Part shown: positions 51,031-59,731 of the stretch, piece by piece
Numbering within the stretch: position 1 is the first letter of the stretch
Layout: every line of letters starts with the position of its first letter
NCBI RefSeq assembly: GCF_900113255.1
Contig: NZ_FOOR01000001.1
Coordinates: 248,001 to 312,000 of the forward strand
Direction: 5' to 3'
DNA length: 64,000 bases
Source of the DNA: Novosphingobium sp. CF614
Lineage (GTDB): Bacteria > Pseudomonadota > Alphaproteobacteria > Sphingomonadales > Sphingomonadaceae
Translations under genes and position numbers: made by a program
The notes under the pieces: model-generated
The model's database searches: none
What the model saw: only the letters and a program-made list of their open reading frames with translations
Told to the model about the DNA's origin: nothing

Positions 51031-51843
51031 ATGTCCTTCTACACTTCCCTCAGCGGTCTGAAGAACGCCCAGACCGACCTCAGCGTCATCTCGAACAACA
51101 TCGCCAATGCCGAAACCGGCGGTTTCAAGAAAAGCAGCACCGCCTTTTCGGACATCGTCGCCTCCTCGATCATGTCCGATCCTTCGATGACCACCGGCAT
51201 CGGCTCCCGCATCGCCGCGATCAAGCAGGACTTCTCGCTCGGCCCGATCGAGCAGACCGGCAACGCGCTTGACGTCGCGGTCAACGGCGAAGGCTTCTTC
51301 ACGGTGGTCTCACCGCTTTCGGGCGATACCCAGTACACCCGCAACGGCTCGTTCACGGTCGACGGCGAGGGCTACGTCAAGAACGCGCAGGGCGCCCAGC
51401 TGCAGGTCTTCCCGGTCGATGCCACCGGCGCGGTCAGCGGCACCACCCTGCAGGCGGCGCAGATCCCCGCGACCAACGCCAGCGGCGCCGACTTCGCCGG
51501 GGTGACGATCGGCGAGGACGGCAAGCTCGTCGCCACTTATGCCGACGGCACCAGCGCCACGGTCGGCGTGGTGGCGCTCGCCACCTTCCTTTCGCCGACC
51601 GGCCTCAAGCAGCAGGGCAACGCCACCTGGGCGGCGACTGGAATCTCGGGCACCGCCACTTACGGCCAGCCGGGGACGAGCAGCAACGGCAAGCTGCTGT
51701 CGGGCGCGCTGGAGCGCTCGAACGTCGATATTGCCGAGGAACTGGTCTCGCTGATTACCGCGCAGCGCAATTTCCAGGCCAATGCCAAGGCCATCGATAC
51801 CGCCACCCAGATCTCGCAGGCCATCATGAACCTGCGGACCTGA
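51031..51843 (+). CDS. flgE: Flagellar hook protein FlgE, short form
   Basis: A 270-residue hook protein. The N-terminus MSFYTSLSGLKNAQTDLSVISNNIANAETGGFKKS and the C-terminus LERSNVDIAEELVSLITAQRNFQANAKAI are the two D0 arms. The middle has only NALDVAVNGEGFFTVVSP ... YTRNGSFTVDGEGYV and a short segment after it. It lacks the extra outer domains of E. coli FlgE (402 residues). AAGGAG precedes the ATG. It follows flgD by 37 bases. Confidence 0.92.
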   Translation: MSFYTSLSGLKNAQTDLSVISNNIANAETGGFKKSSTAFSDIVASSIMSDPSMTTGIGSRIAAIKQDFSLGPIEQTGNALDVAVNGEGFFTVVSPLSGDTQYTRNGSFTVDGEGYVKNAQGAQLQVFPVDATGAVSGTTLQAAQIPATNASGADFAGVTIGEDGKLVATYADGTSATVGVVALATFLSPTGLKQQGNATWAATGISGTATYGQPGTSSNGKLLSGALERSNVDIAEELVSLITAQRNFQANAKAIDTATQISQAIMNLRT

Positions 51844-51867
51844 CGCGCCGCATCCGGGGGCTGATCG

Positions 51868-52626
51868 ATGGACCGCCTGATCTACACCGCCGTTTCGGGC
51901 ATGAACGCCTCGCTCAACCGCGAGCGCGTGATCGCCAGCAACATGGCCAATGCCCAGACCATCGGCTTCAAGGCCGAGATCCTGCAAGCGACGCCGATGA
52001 CGCTGGAAGGCCCGCAGCTGGAAGTGCGGGCGATGACCAGCACCGAAGTGCGCAGCGCCTCGATGAAGGAAGGCGCGCTGACCCAGACCGGCTACGCGCT
52101 CGATATCGCGATGCAGGGCGACGCCATGCTCGCGGTGCAGGCCTCCGACGGGCAGGAAAGCTACACCCGGCGCGGCGACCTTTCGATCACCGTGACCGGC
52201 GTGCTGCAGAACGGCGAGGGCCTGCCGGTGATCGGCGAGAACGGCCCGATCTCGGTGCCGCCTGGCTCGACCGTGACGATCTCGCCCGATGGCAGCGTGA
52301 TGCTCGCCAACCCGGCCACGCCGGACCAGCCGCCGGTGCGTATCGACCGGCTCAAGCTGGTGAGCACCACCGGCACGCAGATCTCCAAGGATATCGACGG
52401 GCAGTTCCGCGTGCCCGGCGCCAATGGCTCCGGAGAAGGTGTGCTGCCGGTGGATGAGAATGCACGGGTGATCGCCGGCTCGCTCGAACAGTCCAACGTC
52501 AACCCGTCCGAAGTGCTGATCGAGATGATCTCGGCCCAGCGCCTCTTCGACATGCGTACCAAGCTTGTGCAGACCGCCGGCCAGCTCGACGAAGCCGGCG
52601 CCCGTCTCATGCGCATCGATAGCTGA
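51868..52626 (+). CDS. flgF: Flagellar basal body rod protein FlgF
   Basis: A 252-residue proximal/distal rod protein. MDRLIYTAVSGMNASLNRERVIASNMANAQTIGFKAEI is the FlgF start. DIAMQGDAMLAVQASDGQESYTRRGDLSIT forms the middle strand and GSLEQSNVNPSEVLIEMISAQRLFDMRTKLVQ is the C-terminal rod helix. Length is close to the E. coli protein. The gene lies 24 bases after flgE. Confidence 0.94.
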   Translation: MDRLIYTAVSGMNASLNRERVIASNMANAQTIGFKAEILQATPMTLEGPQLEVRAMTSTEVRSASMKEGALTQTGYALDIAMQGDAMLAVQASDGQESYTRRGDLSITVTGVLQNGEGLPVIGENGPISVPPGSTVTISPDGSVMLANPATPDQPPVRIDRLKLVSTTGTQISKDIDGQFRVPGANGSGEGVLPVDENARVIAGSLEQSNVNPSEVLIEMISAQRLFDMRTKLVQTAGQLDEAGARLMRIDS

Positions 52627-52639
52627 GGAAGAACCAGAC

Positions 52640-53428
52640 ATGCCCAGTTCCGCTCTCCAGGTCGCCCGTACCGGACTCGAGGCCCAGGACACGCGCATGC
52701 GCGTGATCGCCAACAACCTCGCCAACGTCGGCACCACCGCCTTCAAGCGCGACCGCGCCAACTTCGCCACGCTCGCCTACCAGGACGCGCGCGTCGCCGG
52801 CGCGCAGTCCTCGAACGAGACCGCCTATGCCACCGGCCTGAACCTGGGCACCGGCGTCGGTGTCCAGTCGACCACCCGGATGGAGACACAGGGATCGTTG
52901 CAGACCACCGGCAATTCGCTGGACATGGCGCTCGACGGCGACGGCTATTTCCAGGTCGCCCTGCCCGGCGGCCAGCTCGCCTATACCCGCGCCGGCAACT
53001 TCACCCGCTCGTCCGAAGGCCAGCTGGTGACCGCGCAAGGCTACGTCGTGCAGCCGCCGATCACCATTCCGGAAGGCGCCACCGCGATCACGGTGTCGGA
53101 AGACGGCACGGTCTCGGCGCAGATCGCCGGCCAGAGCGATCCCTCGCAGCTTGGCCAGATCACCATCGCCAGCTTCACCAATCCCGCGGCGCTCCAGGCG
53201 TCCTCCGACAACTTCATGCTGGAGACCGCGGCGAGCGGAGCCGCCCAGATCGGCATCGCCGGCGAGGCCGGCCGCGGCCAGATCCGCCAGGGCATGCTCG
53301 AGGCATCGAACGTCAACATCGTCGAGGAGCTGGTCGACATGATCGAGACCCAGCGCGCCTACGAGATCAACTCGAAGATGATCTCGGCGGTCGACGAGAT
53401 GCTCAAGAACGCCAACCAGACGCTGTGA
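52640..53428 (+). CDS. flgG: Flagellar basal body rod protein FlgG
   Basis: A 262-residue distal rod protein. MPSSALQVARTGLEAQDTRMRVIANNLANVGTTAFKRDRANF is the FlgG start, with the FlgG-specific YQDARVAGAQSSNE following, and GQIRQGMLEASNVNIVEELVDMIETQRAYEINSKMI is the C-terminal signature. A GGAAGAACCAG Shine-Dalgarno region precedes the ATG. Its stop overlaps the flgH start (TGATG). Confidence 0.96.
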   Translation: MPSSALQVARTGLEAQDTRMRVIANNLANVGTTAFKRDRANFATLAYQDARVAGAQSSNETAYATGLNLGTGVGVQSTTRMETQGSLQTTGNSLDMALDGDGYFQVALPGGQLAYTRAGNFTRSSEGQLVTAQGYVVQPPITIPEGATAITVSEDGTVSAQIAGQSDPSQLGQITIASFTNPAALQASSDNFMLETAASGAAQIGIAGEAGRGQIRQGMLEASNVNIVEELVDMIETQRAYEINSKMISAVDEMLKNANQTL

Positions 53429-54147
53429 TGACGATGCACACCGCCTCGAACAGGTCCCCGACACCGCTCGTCCCGAGCTTGTCGAAGCAGGCCGGCCTGG
53501 CGCTGGCGGTGGGGGCGATCCTGGCCGCTTCCCCCGCCCTCGCCCGCAAGGCCCCCAAACTTTCCGGTTTCGAGCCGACCCTGCCGGTCGCGCAGCCGGT
53601 GCAGCCGCCGGCGGCCACCGGCGGGATCTTCAGCGTATCGACCGGATATGCCCCGCTCTACACCGGCACCCGCGCCGCGCGCGTGGGCGATCCGGTGACG
53701 ATCCTGCTGACCGAGACGACCACCACGTCGAAGTCGGTCAGCTCCAAGAGCCAGAAGGGCGGCGGCGTTTCGATCACCCCGCCGACCGCCGGGCCGCTCG
53801 CCATCAACCCCAATGCACTTAATGCCAGCTCTTCCTCGACGTTCAATGGTCAGGGGAACGCCGCCCAGACGAGTTCTCTCGCCTCCACGCTTTCCGTGAC
53901 CATCGCCGAGGTTCGCGCCAACGGCACCGCGCTCGTCAAAGGGGAAAAGAAGATGCTGCTCAGCCAGGGAGACGAATGGGTCCGGTTTTCCGGCATCATC
54001 CGCCTGGCCGACATCGACCAGGAGAACCAGATCCCCTCCACCCGTGTCGCCGATGCCCGCATCGAATACACCGGCAAGGGCGCGCTGCAGCAGGCGAGCA
54101 AGCAGGGCTGGCTCGGCCGGTTCTTCAACCTGATCTCGCCGTTCTGA
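53428..54147 (+). CDS. flgH: Flagellar basal body L-ring protein FlgH
   Basis: A 239-residue L-ring protein. The family core is GDPVTILLTETTTTSKSVSSKSQKGG, with VTIAEVRANGTALVKGEKKMLLSQGDEWVRFSGIIRLADIDQENQIPSTRVADARIEYTGKG at the end. Unlike standard FlgH it has no lipobox cysteine: the signal reads QAGLALAVGAILAASPALARKAP, cleaved Sec-type. Residues 10-20 (SPTPLVPSLSK) are encoded by a REP element. A GTG one codon earlier (53425) and an ATG two codons later are alternative starts. Confidence 0.93.
   Translation: MTMHTASNRSPTPLVPSLSKQAGLALAVGAILAASPALARKAPKLSGFEPTLPVAQPVQPPAATGGIFSVSTGYAPLYTGTRAARVGDPVTILLTETTTTSKSVSSKSQKGGGVSITPPTAGPLAINPNALNASSSSTFNGQGNAAQTSSLASTLSVTIAEVRANGTALVKGEKKMLLSQGDEWVRFSGIIRLADIDQENQIPSTRVADARIEYTGKGALQQASKQGWLGRFFNLISPF
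53464..53487 (-). repeat. REP element (TTCGACAAGCTC family) read in frame inside flgH
   Basis: CCGCTCGTCCCGAGCTTGTCGAAG is the complement of CTTCGACAAGCTCGGGACGAGCGG, the full REP unit of 24 bases. It lies between the start codon and the hydrophobic core of the FlgH signal peptide and codes for the PLVPSLSK stretch. Confidence 0.75.
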
Positions 54148-54158
54148 TGGGGGTCCTG

Positions 54159-55271
54159 ATGAACCGCTGGCTGCCTTTCATTCTCGCCGCCCTGGTGGCG
54201 GTGCTCACCATTTTCATGGCCCCGGTCCATGCCCATGCCGAGCGCGTGCGCGATCTTGGGCAGTTCCAGGGCGTGCGCTCGAACCAGCTGACCGGCTACG
54301 GCATCGTCGTCGGCCTGCCGGGCACGGGGGACGACAACCTCGAATACCTGACCCAGGCGATGAAGGGCGTTTCGGGCCGCATGGGCCTGACCCTGCCCGC
54401 CGGCGTCGCGCCGGGCCTGAAGAACGCCGCCGCCGTCATGGTCACCGCCGACCTGCCCGCTTTCGCCAAGCCGGGCCAGCGCATCGACGTGACCGTCTCG
54501 ACCATCGGCAAAGCCAAGTCGCTGCGCGGCGGCGCGCTGATCCTCACGCCGCTCTACGGCGCCGATGGACAGATCTACGCGATGGCGCAAGGCAACCTCG
54601 CGGTCGGCGGGCTCGATGCCGGCGGCAAGGACGGGTCGAAAGTCACGATCAACATCCCGACCGTCGGCCGCATCGCCGACGGTGCCAGCGTGGAACGCGC
54701 GGTCGCCACCGGGTTCGACAGTTCCGACGTGCTGCGCTGGAACCTGTTCGACGCCGATTTCCTCACCGCCGCCCGGGTGCGCGACGCGATCAACACCCGC
54801 CTGCCCGGCACCGCCTCGGTCGAGGACGGCGTGACGCTGGCCCTGCGCCTGCCGCTCGATTCCAACACCCGCGCCAGCGTGATGGCGGCGATCGAGATGA
54901 TCGACGTCGATCCGGCGCAGACCGCCGCGCGCGTCATCGTCAACAGCCGCACCGGCACCGTCGTCATCAACTCGGCGGTGCGCCTCTCGCCCGCCGCGAT
55001 CAGCCACGGCAAGCTGACGGTGCGCATCGACGAGAACCCCACCGTGGTTCAACCCGGGCCGTTCAGCCGGGGCCGCACCGCCGTGCAGCAGGATTCCACC
55101 ATCTCCACCGACGAGGAGAAGCGTTCGGTCGCACTGTTCCAGCCCGGCGCCTCGCTCTCCAAGGTGGTCGACGCGCTCAACATGCTGGGCGTCACCCCGT
55201 CGGACCTCGTGGCGATCCTCGAGGCCCTGAAGCAGGCCGGCGCGCTCAAGGCCGAGATGGTGGTGATATGA
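54159..55271 (+). CDS. flgI: Flagellar basal body P-ring protein FlgI
   Basis: A 370-residue P-ring protein with a Sec signal (WLPFILAALVAVLTIFMAPVHAHA). The conserved core RVRDLGQFQGVRSNQLTGYGIVVGLPGTGDD is followed by KNAAAVMVTADLPAFAKPGQRIDVTVS, with LVAILEALKQAGALKAEMVVI at the end. GGGGG lies five bases before the ATG at 54159; the ATG at 54147 in TGATG overlap with flgH is an alternative. Its stop overlaps flgJ (ATGA). Confidence 0.96.
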   Translation: MNRWLPFILAALVAVLTIFMAPVHAHAERVRDLGQFQGVRSNQLTGYGIVVGLPGTGDDNLEYLTQAMKGVSGRMGLTLPAGVAPGLKNAAAVMVTADLPAFAKPGQRIDVTVSTIGKAKSLRGGALILTPLYGADGQIYAMAQGNLAVGGLDAGGKDGSKVTINIPTVGRIADGASVERAVATGFDSSDVLRWNLFDADFLTAARVRDAINTRLPGTASVEDGVTLALRLPLDSNTRASVMAAIEMIDVDPAQTAARVIVNSRTGTVVINSAVRLSPAAISHGKLTVRIDENPTVVQPGPFSRGRTAVQQDSTISTDEEKRSVALFQPGASLSKVVDALNMLGVTPSDLVAILEALKQAGALKAEMVVI

Positions 55272-55606
55272 GCACGATCCTGCCTTCGCTCCCCGGCCTG
55301 ACCGCCGCGCCCACCGCAACCGACCGCGAAAAGCTCTCGGCCGTCGCCAAGCAGTTCGAGGCGATCTTCGTCCGCCAGATGCTGGCCGCGGCGCGCAAGA
55401 CCGACTTCGGCGGCGACGACTTGTTCGGCAGCCAGGCGATGGACACCTTCCGCCAGTTGCAGGACGAGCATTTCGCCGATGCCGCCGTGCAGACAGGCGC
55501 GCTCGGCCTCGCTTCCATTCTCGAGCAGCAGATGGCGCGTTTCCTGCCCGCCGATGCCGCGACCGGCTCGACGGCCAGCTCGGACAGCAGCGGGGGGGCG
55601 GCATAA
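55268..55606 (+). CDS. flgJ: Rod-binding protein FlgJ, N-terminal domain only
   Basis: A 112-residue protein with the rod-binding domain (LSAVAKQFEAIFVRQMLAAARKTDFGGDDLFGSQAMDTFRQLQDEHFADAA). It lacks the C-terminal muramidase domain of enterobacterial FlgJ. This single-domain form is common in alphaproteobacteria; the transglycosylase encoded at 46,285 probably supplies the missing activity. The gene ends 3 bases before flgK. Confidence 0.92.
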   Translation: MSTILPSLPGLTAAPTATDREKLSAVAKQFEAIFVRQMLAAARKTDFGGDDLFGSQAMDTFRQLQDEHFADAAVQTGALGLASILEQQMARFLPADAATGSTASSDSSGGAA

Positions 55607-55609
55607 GCC

Positions 55610-56938
55610 ATGGCCACCGACCTTCTCTCGATCGCCAGATCAGGCGCCCGCGCCGCCAAGGCCGGGCTGGACGTGACCGCGCAGAACATCGCCAACGCCT
55701 CCTCGACGGGGTACGTCCGGCGCAGCATCGCCGTTTCGGAACTTGCCGCCAGCTCGGCCAGCTCCTCTCCCACGGCGACCACCCTGGCCGGCGTGCGCAT
55801 AACCGGCGTGGTTCGCAACGCGGATGTGTACCGCCAGGCCGAGGTGCGCCGCACCGGCGCCGACGCGGCCCGCGCGAATGCCGAAGTCGAAGGCCTCGAA
55901 AGCATCGAATCCGCCGTCGAACAGACCGGCGTCTACGATTCGATCGTCGATTTCGAGGCCGGGCTGCAACAGCTGGTCTCCGATCCCACCGACGGCAGCC
56001 TGCGCGCCGCCGTGATCGAGCAGAGCCGCACCCTGGCCCAGACCTTCAACACCGCCGCATCGAGCCTCGACGCAGTGGGAGAAGGCCTGCGCTTCGAAGC
56101 CCAGGACGGCGTCGACAACGTCAACCGCATCACCACCGAGCTGGCGCGCCTGAACCTGAGCCTGTCGCGCACCACCGGCGACCAGACCAGCCTGCTCGAC
56201 CAGCGCGACGCACTGCTGGAGGAACTGAGCGGACAGGTCGGCATTTCCACCAGCTTCGATGCGAAAGGCGCCGTCTCCGTCACGCTGGGCGGTTCGTCCG
56301 GGCCTTCTCTCGTCAGCGGCAGCACCGCCGGAACGCTCGCGATGACGGCCGCTTCGGACGGTACGATCTCCTTCACGCTCGACGGCAACGCGGCAACGGT
56401 GGCCTCCGGCGCGATCGCCGGCAAGAGCCAGGCGCTGGCCGAAGTCGCCAGCACGCGCGGCCAGCTCGACGCCATCGCCGCCCAGATCGTCAGCGTGGTC
56501 AACGCCGCCCAGGCGAACGGCGTGGATCTCCAGGGCAACACCGGCCAGCCGATGTTCTCCGGCACCGGCGCCGCCGACATGGCCATGGTCGCGACCAGCG
56601 GCAACGCAATCGCCACGGCGCCGGCCGGCAGCGCCGCCAACAGCCGCGATGGTTCCAACCTCGCGTCCCTGCGCACCGCGCTCTCCTCCACCGATCCCGC
56701 CGGATCGATGGACACGCTGCTGTTCGGCATTTCCAGTGCCGTCGCCGGCCGCACCGTCACCCGCGACGCGCTCGATTCGGTCGCCACCACCGCCAAGTCA
56801 GCGCTCCAGGCCCAGGCCGGCGTCGACCTGGACGAGGAAGCCGTCAATCTGGTGCGCTTCCAGCAGGCGTTCCAGGCATCGGGCCGCGTGATGCAGACCG
56901 CCTCCGAAATCTTCGACTCCATCCTTTCCATCAGGTAG
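55610..56938 (+). CDS. flgK: Flagellar hook-associated protein FlgK
   Basis: A 442-residue hook-filament junction protein. MATDLLSIARSGARAAKAGLDVTAQNIANASSTGYVRRSIAVSEL is the D0 start. The middle DLQGNTGQPMFS-type segment and the C-terminal SGVDLDEEAVNLVRFQQAFQASGRVMQTASEIFDSIL-like helix are FlgK. Somewhat shorter than E. coli FlgK (547). It is followed 7 bases later by flgL. Confidence 0.95.
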   Translation: MATDLLSIARSGARAAKAGLDVTAQNIANASSTGYVRRSIAVSELAASSASSSPTATTLAGVRITGVVRNADVYRQAEVRRTGADAARANAEVEGLESIESAVEQTGVYDSIVDFEAGLQQLVSDPTDGSLRAAVIEQSRTLAQTFNTAASSLDAVGEGLRFEAQDGVDNVNRITTELARLNLSLSRTTGDQTSLLDQRDALLEELSGQVGISTSFDAKGAVSVTLGGSSGPSLVSGSTAGTLAMTAASDGTISFTLDGNAATVASGAIAGKSQALAEVASTRGQLDAIAAQIVSVVNAAQANGVDLQGNTGQPMFSGTGAADMAMVATSGNAIATAPAGSAANSRDGSNLASLRTALSSTDPAGSMDTLLFGISSAVAGRTVTRDALDSVATTAKSALQAQAGVDLDEEAVNLVRFQQAFQASGRVMQTASEIFDSILSIR

Positions 56939-56945
56939 ACCCGCC

Positions 56946-57869
56946 ATGCCGATCGTCTCGACCAGCACCAGCGCCTTCTTCGACAGGGCCCGCGCCAACA
57001 TGAAGAACCTGCGCGCGCAGGCCGAGACGTTGCAGACCCAGCTCGGCAGCGGCCAGAAGCTGGCGCGCTCCTCGGACGACCCGGTGGCCGCCTCGCGCCT
57101 GCGCGCGCTGTCGCGGCTCGATACGCTCTCGCAGGCCGATACCACCAACGCCAGCCGCGCCAACAACGACCTGACGCTGGCCGATTCGGCGATGTCCGAA
57201 ATGTCCGACGCGATAATCCGCGCCCAGGAACTGGCGACCCAGGCCGCCAGCACCACGCTCAGCGACGACCAGCGCGGTGCGATCGGGGACGAGCTGAACC
57301 AGATCCACGGCTATCTGCTGACGCTTGCCAACGCGCGCGATTCCAATGGCAATGCGCTGTTCGGTGGCCAGAATTCAGGCGATGCCTATTCGCTCGACGC
57401 CTCCGGCAACGCGGTCTACATCGGCACCGGCGCCAGTGGTGACCTGCCGATCGGTGAGGGCCTGAGCGTGTCCACTTCGCTGTCCGGGCCGGATTTCCTG
57501 AACTTCACCGATGCGAGCGGCAACCAGACCGACGTGATGGCGACGATCAAGTTGCTCGCCGACGCGCTCAAGGGCGCCTCCACCGATCCGACAGGAGCGG
57601 CCAAGGACGCGCTGACTTCGCTCCAGTCCGGGCTCGACACGCTTTCCACCGCTCAGACCGTGGTCGGCACCCGGCTCGCCTGGATCGATCTCACCAGCGA
57701 ACGGCGCACCGACCTGTCGGAACTGCGGACCGCCGAGGAATCGGAACTGGGCGCGACCGACATCGCCACCACCGTCACCCAGCTTCAGGAGACACTGACC
57801 GTGCTCGAGGCCAGCCAGGCCAGCTTCAGCAAGCTCGCCAGCCTCAGCCTGTTCGACAAGCTGGGCTGA
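56946..57869 (+). CDS. flgL: Flagellar hook-associated protein FlgL
   Basis: A 307-residue flagellin-like junction protein. The N-terminus MPIVSTSTSAFFDRARANMKNLRAQAETLQTQLGSGQKLARSSDDPVAASRLRALSRL has the FlgL SxGKxxxxxSDDP motif, and the C-terminus TVTQLQETLTVLEASQASFSKLASLSLFDKLG the FlgL end. The gene lies at the end of the rod-hook run; motA follows after 56 bases that include a T-rich tract (GGGGTTTTTC). Confidence 0.93.
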   Translation: MPIVSTSTSAFFDRARANMKNLRAQAETLQTQLGSGQKLARSSDDPVAASRLRALSRLDTLSQADTTNASRANNDLTLADSAMSEMSDAIIRAQELATQAASTTLSDDQRGAIGDELNQIHGYLLTLANARDSNGNALFGGQNSGDAYSLDASGNAVYIGTGASGDLPIGEGLSVSTSLSGPDFLNFTDASGNQTDVMATIKLLADALKGASTDPTGAAKDALTSLQSGLDTLSTAQTVVGTRLAWIDLTSERRTDLSELRTAEESELGATDIATTVTQLQETLTVLEASQASFSKLASLSLFDKLG

Positions 57870-57925
57870 CATCATTGTTCCGGCCCATCGGCAAGGGCGG
57901 GGTTTTTCTTCGGGGGTAGTCCATC

Positions 57926-58789
57926 ATGTTTGCAATCATCGGCGTCGTTATCCTGCTGGTGATGGTGTTCGGCGGCTTTGCGATCACCGGCGGCGCGCTC
58001 GGCCCGGTTTTCCACGCGATCCCGCACGAACTGCTCATCATCGGCGGCGCGGCCGTGGGCGCGATCGTGACCGGCAACTCGATGCATGAGCTCAAGGCGC
58101 TCGGCAGCGCCTTCGGCCGTGTCTTCAAGGGCCCCAAACACAACAAGCAGGATCACGTCGACGCGATCATCCTGACCACGCGGCTGATGAAGATCCTGCG
58201 CTCCGAAGGTCCGGTCGCGCTGGAAAGCCACGTCAACGATCCCAAGACCTCCTCGCTCTTCGCCGAGTTCCCCCGCCTGCTCGCCAACCAGGCGCTGGTC
58301 CACCTGATCTGCGACACGCTGACGCTGATCGTCGTTTCGTCCGGCACGCTCGAGGTTCATGCCGTCGAGGACGTGATGGACAACGCGATGAAAACCCATT
58401 TCCACGAGCTGCACGAACCGCAGCACGCGCTCCAGGGCCTGGCCGACGCGCTGCCCGCGCTCGGCATCGTCGCGGCGGTGCTGGGCGTGGTGAAGACGAT
58501 GGGCTCGATCGACAAGCCGCCCTCGATCCTGGGGGCGATGATCGGCTCGGCGCTGGTCGGCACCTTCCTGGGCGTGCTGCTGGCCTATGGCATCGTCGCG
58601 CCGATGGCCGGCCGCCTCAAGCAGGTGAACGAGCAGGACGAGCAGATCTTCCAGGCCGTCAAGCAAGTGGTCATCGCCAGCCTGCACGGCTGGCCGCAGC
58701 CCCTGGTCGTGGAATCGGCCCGCTCCGGCCTGGGCCACGCCTTCCGGCCGGGCCTGTCGGAACTGCTCGATGCGATGAGGGGCCGCTGA
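57926..58789 (+). CDS. motA: Flagellar motor stator protein MotA
   Basis: A 287-residue stator subunit with four helices. MFAIIGVVILLVMVFGGFAITGG is helix 1 and ELLIIGGAAVGAIVTGNS helix 2. The cytoplasmic loop has VEDVMDNAMKTHFHELHEPQHALQGLADALPALGIVAAVLGVVKTMGSI, with helices 3-4 through LGAMIGSALVGTFLGVLLAYGIVAPMAGRL. These are standard MotA marks. Gene order motA-motB, one base apart. Confidence 0.96.
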   Translation: MFAIIGVVILLVMVFGGFAITGGALGPVFHAIPHELLIIGGAAVGAIVTGNSMHELKALGSAFGRVFKGPKHNKQDHVDAIILTTRLMKILRSEGPVALESHVNDPKTSSLFAEFPRLLANQALVHLICDTLTLIVVSSGTLEVHAVEDVMDNAMKTHFHELHEPQHALQGLADALPALGIVAAVLGVVKTMGSIDKPPSILGAMIGSALVGTFLGVLLAYGIVAPMAGRLKQVNEQDEQIFQAVKQVVIASLHGWPQPLVVESARSGLGHAFRPGLSELLDAMRGR

Positions 58790-58790
58790 C

Positions 58791-59630
58791 GTGGCCGTGA
58801 AACGGGGCAAGAACGATCTGCCCAAGCCCATCATCGTCAAGAAGATCACCGTGGTCGCCGCCGGGCACCACGGCGGCGCCTGGAAGGTCGCCTACGCGGA
58901 CTTCGTGACCGCGATGATGGCGTTCTTCCTGCTGCTGTGGATCCTGGGCGCCACCACCGAGAAGCAGCGCAAGGGCATCGCCGACTATTTCACGCCCACG
59001 CTGGTCAAGAACAAGGACGCCTCCGCCGGTTCGGCCGCCGGTCTGCTCGGCGGATCGTCGCTGACCGATTCGGACGACTACCCGCACCGCGCCGGCCAGA
59101 CCGGGACCCGCAGCCTGACCATCCCGCGCGACGCCACCGGCGGCCCCAAGGAAGGCGGCTCCAAGATCAAGCGCAACGCGCAAACCAAGGAAGCGCTGGA
59201 AAAGAAGCTGCAATCGACCGAGCAGCTGCGCAAGCTGGCCAAGCAGGTGCGCCTTGTCGACACCACCCAGGGCGTGCGCATCGACCTGGTCGACGATGCC
59301 GACTTCTCGATGTTCCGCCTCGGCACCACGGTGCTCACGCCCGACGCCGCCCAGTTGATCGACGCGATCGCCCAGGCGGTGGCCGCGGACCAAGGCCGGC
59401 TGACCATCCGCGGCCATACCGACGCCCTGCCCTACAAGTCCGGCACTTACGGCAACAACTGGTCGCTCTCCGCCGGCCGTGCCGAAGCCACCCGCCAGGC
59501 ACTGATGCGCGACGGCGTCGTCGAGGACCGCTTCAGTCGGATCGAGGGCGTCGCCGACAAGGAGCTGCTGATCCCCACCGACCCCCATGACCCCAGGAAC
59601 CGCCGCATCTCGATCACCGTGCTGGACTGA
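58791..59630 (+). CDS. motB: Flagellar motor stator protein MotB
   Basis: A 279-residue stator subunit. One helix near residues 33-52 carries the proton-binding Asp (VAYADFVTAMMAFFLLLWIL, Asp 37). The plug-like ATTEKQRKGIADYF is next, and the C-terminal OmpA domain (LTIRGHTDALPYKSGTYGNNWSLSAGRAEATRQALMRDGV) binds peptidoglycan. It starts with GTG. A weak hairpin (CCGACC / GGTCGG, 59,649-59,671) follows the stop; the 101-base spacer shows nothing else. Confidence 0.96.
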   Translation: MAVKRGKNDLPKPIIVKKITVVAAGHHGGAWKVAYADFVTAMMAFFLLLWILGATTEKQRKGIADYFTPTLVKNKDASAGSAAGLLGGSSLTDSDDYPHRAGQTGTRSLTIPRDATGGPKEGGSKIKRNAQTKEALEKKLQSTEQLRKLAKQVRLVDTTQGVRIDLVDDADFSMFRLGTTVLTPDAAQLIDAIAQAVAADQGRLTIRGHTDALPYKSGTYGNNWSLSAGRAEATRQALMRDGVVEDRFSRIEGVADKELLIPTDPHDPRNRRISITVLD

Positions 59631-59731
59631 CACGGGCATGCCGCCGCCCCGACCGCCCTCGGACGGGTCGGCGCCTTTCGCCGGTCTCAGCAGCAAGATT
59701 GCGTGCACCGTCGCCGTAGCTCGACATGGCG

